33,105 bases of DNA, from contig JAJZTR010000006.1 of assembly GCA_021848775.1 (NCBI GenBank), forward strand, positions 1-33,105. Direction: 5' to 3'. The number at the start of each line of letters is the position of its first letter. Position 1 is the stretch's first letter. The position numbers were made by a program, and so were the translations under genes. Below the pieces are notes generated by a model. That model did not search any database, was not told the DNA's origin, and saw nothing but the letters and a program-made list of their open reading frames with translations. The DNA comes from Chloroflexota bacterium. GTDB lineage: Bacteria; Chloroflexota; Anaerolineae; Anaerolineales; Anaerolineaceae. Shown one piece after another: positions 29,919 to 33,105 of the stretch.

Positions 29919-31163
29919 TTGACCTCGACCTCAACCTCATCGAGAAAGACCAGCCGGATCATGGCGCCAATCGGTATAGGGCTGGCATTTTCTCTGCTTG
30001 GCGATACCACCCTCTATACTGTTTTACCCGACCCGGATATCGCTGCCCAGGCCGGGCTGACCCTGGCGGTTGTAGGCGTAATTCTTGGGATGAACCGCCT
30101 GATCCGTCTGTTGACCAACGGGGTATTTGGTCTGCTCTTTGACCGCCAGCCGAGGCGCAGAATCATGCTGGTTGGCATGCTGGTTGGCGGGCTATCGACC
30201 CTCTCTTATGCAGTCAGCCAGGGGCCGCTCCTCATACTCATCGGGCGTGTGGTTTGGGGTGCTGCCTGGTCAGCCATGTGGATCGGAGCAAACACAATTT
30301 CACTGGACATCTCCGGCCATGAAAACCGCGGACGGGTCACCGGACAGCTGCAAATGTGGTTCTATTTTGCCGTGACTTTTTCGGCCCTGGCCAGCGGTCT
30401 GTTCACCGACTGGCTCGGTTACCGCGGCGGATTGTTCCTCTCTGCCAGCTTTTCCGCGATTGGTTTCCTGTTGTGGCTGTTGTTCCTGCCGGAAACCCGT
30501 CCTGATCCGGCTGAGGCAGAAACGCTTTCGGAGATAAAAGCAAGCTCACCGTCCTATCCCTGGCTGGCGCTGGCAGCCACCTCCATCCCGCTGTTCGCCA
30601 TGGGGTTTGCCTTTTTTGGCGTCCTCAATGCCACCAATATCCTTTGGCTGGGTCAATTCGTCGATGGTGGGATCAATCTCGGCAGGGTGGTGCTGCCAAT
30701 TGCCACGCTTAGTGGAGCACTATTAGCCGGCCGGGTGCTGCTGTCCACGCTGGGAGCGCCGATTGCAGGGGCAGCCTCTGATAAACTGCAGCGCCGCTGG
30801 GGAATCATGACCATCTTGCTGTTACTGGCACTCGCGGGTATGCTGCTGATGAGCCAGACTCAACCGTGGATTGCGTTTAGCGGCGCAGTGGTGATATCCA
30901 TTATGACCGGCGGGGTCTCTGCCCTGTCCAGCGCCCTGATCGGTGACCGCATGGCAAAAGAATGGCACGGGCGGTCCCTGGGTTTTCTCTACACCGCCAG
31001 AGATTTAGGCGCAACCGTCGGCCCGCCTATTGCCCTGGCCTTAACCCCTTTGCTCGGATTGGGCACAGTCTACCGCCTGACCGCTGGCCTGATCGCCCTG
31101 GCAGCCCTGGTGGCAGGATGGATGTCGCTGCGCGAGAGGCGGCGGCAGCCCGGCTTAATCTAA
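29919..31163 (+). CDS. MFS transporter
   Basis: Major facilitator superfamily membrane transporter of about 414 residues with 12 predicted helices. The loop 2-3 motif A is visible as NGVFGLLFDRQPRRRIMLVG and its C-half equivalent as GAPIAGAASDKLQRRWGIM. A drug/sugar-efflux-like architecture is likely but the substrate is not identifiable. The start is uncertain: TTG 29919 has only a weak AGG upstream, and ATG 29961 would leave almost no cytoplasmic N-terminus before helix 1, so TTG is kept. An upstream in-frame stop at 29862 limits the extent. It is followed after 91 bases by the ABC-F gene, which has its own promoter-like element. Confidence 0.87.
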   Translation: MTSTSTSSRKTSRIMAPIGIGLAFSLLGDTTLYTVLPDPDIAAQAGLTLAVVGVILGMNRLIRLLTNGVFGLLFDRQPRRRIMLVGMLVGGLSTLSYAVSQGPLLILIGRVVWGAAWSAMWIGANTISLDISGHENRGRVTGQLQMWFYFAVTFSALASGLFTDWLGYRGGLFLSASFSAIGFLLWLLFLPETRPDPAEAETLSEIKASSPSYPWLALAATSIPLFAMGFAFFGVLNATNILWLGQFVDGGINLGRVVLPIATLSGALLAGRVLLSTLGAPIAGAASDKLQRRWGIMTILLLLALAGMLLMSQTQPWIAFSGAVVISIMTGGVSALSSALIGDRMAKEWHGRSLGFLYTARDLGATVGPPIALALTPLLGLGTVYRLTAGLIALAALVAGWMSLRERRRQPGLI

Positions 31164-31173
31164 AATACGGCTA

Positions 31174-31182
31174 TGGTATACT
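31174..31182 (+). promoter_or_regulatory. Extended -10 element for the ABC-F gene
   Basis: TGG is followed by TATACT. The expected leader is about 65 bases, with no strong Shine-Dalgarno sequence before the ATG. Confidence 0.45.
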
Positions 31183-31254
31183 CTTCATCGCCGGGGGAAA
31201 GGGATCGATCCCGCGCCGGTGTTGTTTTATCTCGGGTTTAATTCTTGAAACTTT

Positions 31255-33105
31255 ATGTCTCTACTGACCGCTAACGCGCTTGCCAAATCCTTTGGCCCGG
31301 TGGACATCTTCAGCGATGTCTCATTGAGCATCCCGCACCGCGCCCGCATTGGGCTTGTGGGTCCCAACGGTGTCGGAAAAACCACCCTGATGCGAATTCT
31401 GCTGGGTGAGGATGAACCTTCTGCCGGCGAGGTGCTGCGCGCGCGCGGCTTGCGCATGGGGTACTTGCCGCAGGAAGCACGCCTGCAGTCCGACCGCACC
31501 CTCTGGCAGGAATGCCTGACTGTCTTCACCAGTTTACTGGAGCAGCAGGCGGAACTGGCCCGTTTGGAAACCGCCATGGCAGACCCGGATCAGGCTGAGG
31601 CCTCATTGATTGCCTATGGCCGCCTCCAGCAAGCATTCGAACATAGCGGGGGTTACACCTTTGAAACCCGCATGCGCCAGACCCTCACCGGTCTCGGGTT
31701 TTCGCGGGCCGATCTCAACCGCCCTTTGGCGCATCTCTCAGGCGGGCAGCGCACGCGCGCTTTGCTGGCCAAATTGCTGCTGGACGAGCCTGACCTGTTG
31801 CTGCTGGACGAGCCCACCAATCACCTGGATATGGCGGCTATCGAATGGCTGGAGAATTATCTGAAGGATTGGCCAGGGGCAGTGCTGATTGTGGAGCACG
31901 ATCGCTATTTTTTGGATCAAGTTGTCGATACGATTTGGGAAATGACCCCGGCACTGGAAGTCTACCGCGGCAATTATTCAGCATACCTGATGCAGCGGGA
32001 AGAACATTACCAGCGGCAATTGGATGAGTATCAGGCGCAGCAGGAATTTATCGAAAAAGAAGAAGACTATATCCGGCGCAACATCGCCGGTCAAAACACA
32101 CGTCAGGCACAAGGTCGGCGGCGCCGGCTTGAGCGCATGCTCGAAGAAGTGCGGCTCGCCCCGCCCAAACAATCGCGAAAAATGCGTTTCCGCTTGCAGG
32201 CTGGCGGCCGGTCCGGCGATCTGGTTTTACGCACCGAAGCCTTGAGCGTGGGCTACCAGGATGAGGGCCGCCCGTTATTCACCGCCCCTGATCTGTTGTT
32301 GAAACGCGGAGAATGCGCGGCGGTCATCGGGCCTAACGGCGCCGGCAAGACTACGTTCCTCAAAACCCTGCTCGAGCAGGTCCCGCCTTACAGTGGTGAA
32401 GTACGCCTGGGTGCCAGCCTGCAAATTGGTTACTTTGCCCAGGCCCACGAGGGTCTGCACGCCGACAGCACGCTGATGGAAGAAATCAACAGGGTATCCC
32501 CGCACATGCTGCCAGCCGAGGTGCGTGATTACCTGGCAAAATTCCTGTTCACCGGCGACGATGTATTCAAAGAGGTCAAGCTGCTTTCTGGCGGCGAGCG
32601 CGGCCGGCTGGCGCTGGCCTGCCTGGCACTGCAAGGTGCCAACCTGCTCTTACTCGACGAGCCTACCAACCATCTCGACCTGCCGTCACAGGAAATGCTT
32701 CAGTCATTGCTGGCTGATTTTCAAGGCTCGATCCTGCTGGTCTCGCACGACCGTTACCTGATCGACGCTCTGGCAACACAGATCTGGGAAGTGGAACCTG
32801 CCAAACGATCGCTGCGCGTTTTCGACGGCACTTATAGTGAGTACCGTACTGCCCGTCAGGGGGAAGCACAGCAGGCTGCCGCTCAAAAGATCGCCGCCCA
32901 GACTGCCAGGGTGGAACTGGATCGTCCCCGCAAATCGGGCAGCGGAGCAGAACGCAAACGCAAGGAACGCATCCGCGTCATCGAGGAAGAAATCGCCAGC
33001 CTGGAGACTCAGCTGGCTGCCCTTTCACGCCAGTTGGAAAATCCACCGGCCGATACTGCTAAAGTGATGCGCCTGGGTCACGACTACCAGAATCTGCAGC
33101 ACGCG
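31255..33105 (+). CDS. ABC-F family ATPase, 3'-truncated by window edge
   Basis: Soluble tandem ATPase that acts on ribosomes, in translation or antibiotic protection, rather than in transport. The ORF is not in the supplied track because it has no stop before the window ends; 617 codons are open in frame from ATG 31255 (MSLLTANALAKSFG). Domain 1 has Walker A GPNGVGKTT (about 36-44), signature LSGGQRTR and Walker B LLLLDEPTNHLD. A linker with charged helices (YQRQLDEYQAQQEFIEKEEDYIRRNIAG...) follows, the P-site tRNA interaction motif region. Domain 2 has GPNGAGKTT (about 359-367), LSGGERGR and LLLLDEPTNHLD. The C-terminal part (ERKRKERIRVIEEEIASLETQLAALSRQLE) is a coiled coil, so perhaps only 10-40 residues are missing. 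The subfamily was not determined. Confidence 0.94.
   Translation, partial: MSLLTANALAKSFGPVDIFSDVSLSIPHRARIGLVGPNGVGKTTLMRILLGEDEPSAGEVLRARGLRMGYLPQEARLQSDRTLWQECLTVFTSLLEQQAELARLETAMADPDQAEASLIAYGRLQQAFEHSGGYTFETRMRQTLTGLGFSRADLNRPLAHLSGGQRTRALLAKLLLDEPDLLLLDEPTNHLDMAAIEWLENYLKDWPGAVLIVEHDRYFLDQVVDTIWEMTPALEVYRGNYSAYLMQREEHYQRQLDEYQAQQEFIEKEEDYIRRNIAGQNTRQAQGRRRRLERMLEEVRLAPPKQSRKMRFRLQAGGRSGDLVLRTEALSVGYQDEGRPLFTAPDLLLKRGECAAVIGPNGAGKTTFLKTLLEQVPPYSGEVRLGASLQIGYFAQAHEGLHADSTLMEEINRVSPHMLPAEVRDYLAKFLFTGDDVFKEVKLLSGGERGRLALACLALQGANLLLLDEPTNHLDLPSQEMLQSLLADFQGSILLVSHDRYLIDALATQIWEVEPAKRSLRVFDGTYSEYRTARQGEAQQAAAQKIAAQTARVELDRPRKSGSGAERKRKERIRVIEEEIASLETQLAALSRQLENPPADTAKVMRLGHDYQNLQHA

Noticed and set aside
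31610-32761. Short ORFs listed by the track in the ABC-F region
   Set aside because: All are off-frame shadows of the 617-codon ABC-F frame, which the track omits for lack of a stop codon.

Overview
The window most likely comes from a Chloroflexota bacterium of class Anaerolineae. The evidence is indirect: an ECF sigma factor paired with a DUF5667-type membrane protein, secreted DUF5666-repeat proteins, Pro/Thr-rich lipoproteins and wall-type (LCP) enzymes suggesting a single-membrane envelope, a DUF2270-DUF2179 fusion, and a secreted beta-helix protein ending in a short hydrophobic VFLPLIFR-like tail. No rRNA or tRNA gene, CRISPR array, insertion sequence or prophage gene was seen. The taxonomic call is inference.

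Layout. 1-1475: the 3' part of a Mn/Zn-type metal ABC transporter operon (ATPase, then permease). 1783-6023: glgC (ADP-glucose synthesis) and a P2A calcium-type ATPase. 6198-10235, all on the minus strand: a secreted repeat protein, a sigma factor/DUF5667 pair, and a secreted DUF5666-repeat protein with a long Asp/His tail. 10421-12701: a THEP1-like NTPase facing a methyltransferase/DUF2270-DUF2179 operon, with a nested inverted repeat between them. 12819-15764: a compact plus-strand operon of a DtxR/MntR-type regulator, a Tat-exported two-domain multicopper oxidase and a ZIP-type metal transporter, behind a near-consensus promoter overlapped by CTAAT/ATTAG half-sites. This is the best candidate for an under-described system.

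15795-21999: a second methyltransferase, a 56-residue membrane protein, and an envelope cluster (SH3b lipoprotein, LCP-like lipoprotein, secreted lytic-transglycosylase-like protein), then a four-helix membrane protein. 22017-23916: pirin and two tandem four-helix proteins resembling fragments of haem-copper oxidase subunit I. 24038-26035: the secreted beta-helix protein. 26335-29682: an M3 oligoendopeptidase and a K+(Na+)/H+ antiporter. 29919-33105: an MFS transporter and an ABC-F protein that runs off the window. The ABC-F gene has no stop in the window and is missing from the supplied ORF track.

Themes. Metal handling recurs: metal ABC transporter, Ca ATPase, DtxR-MCO-ZIP, pirin, and acidic/histidine tails. 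Several promoters carry an extended -10 (TGN before a TATAAT-like hexamer), and at least two genes look leaderless. All function calls come from reading motifs in the translations; no database search was run.
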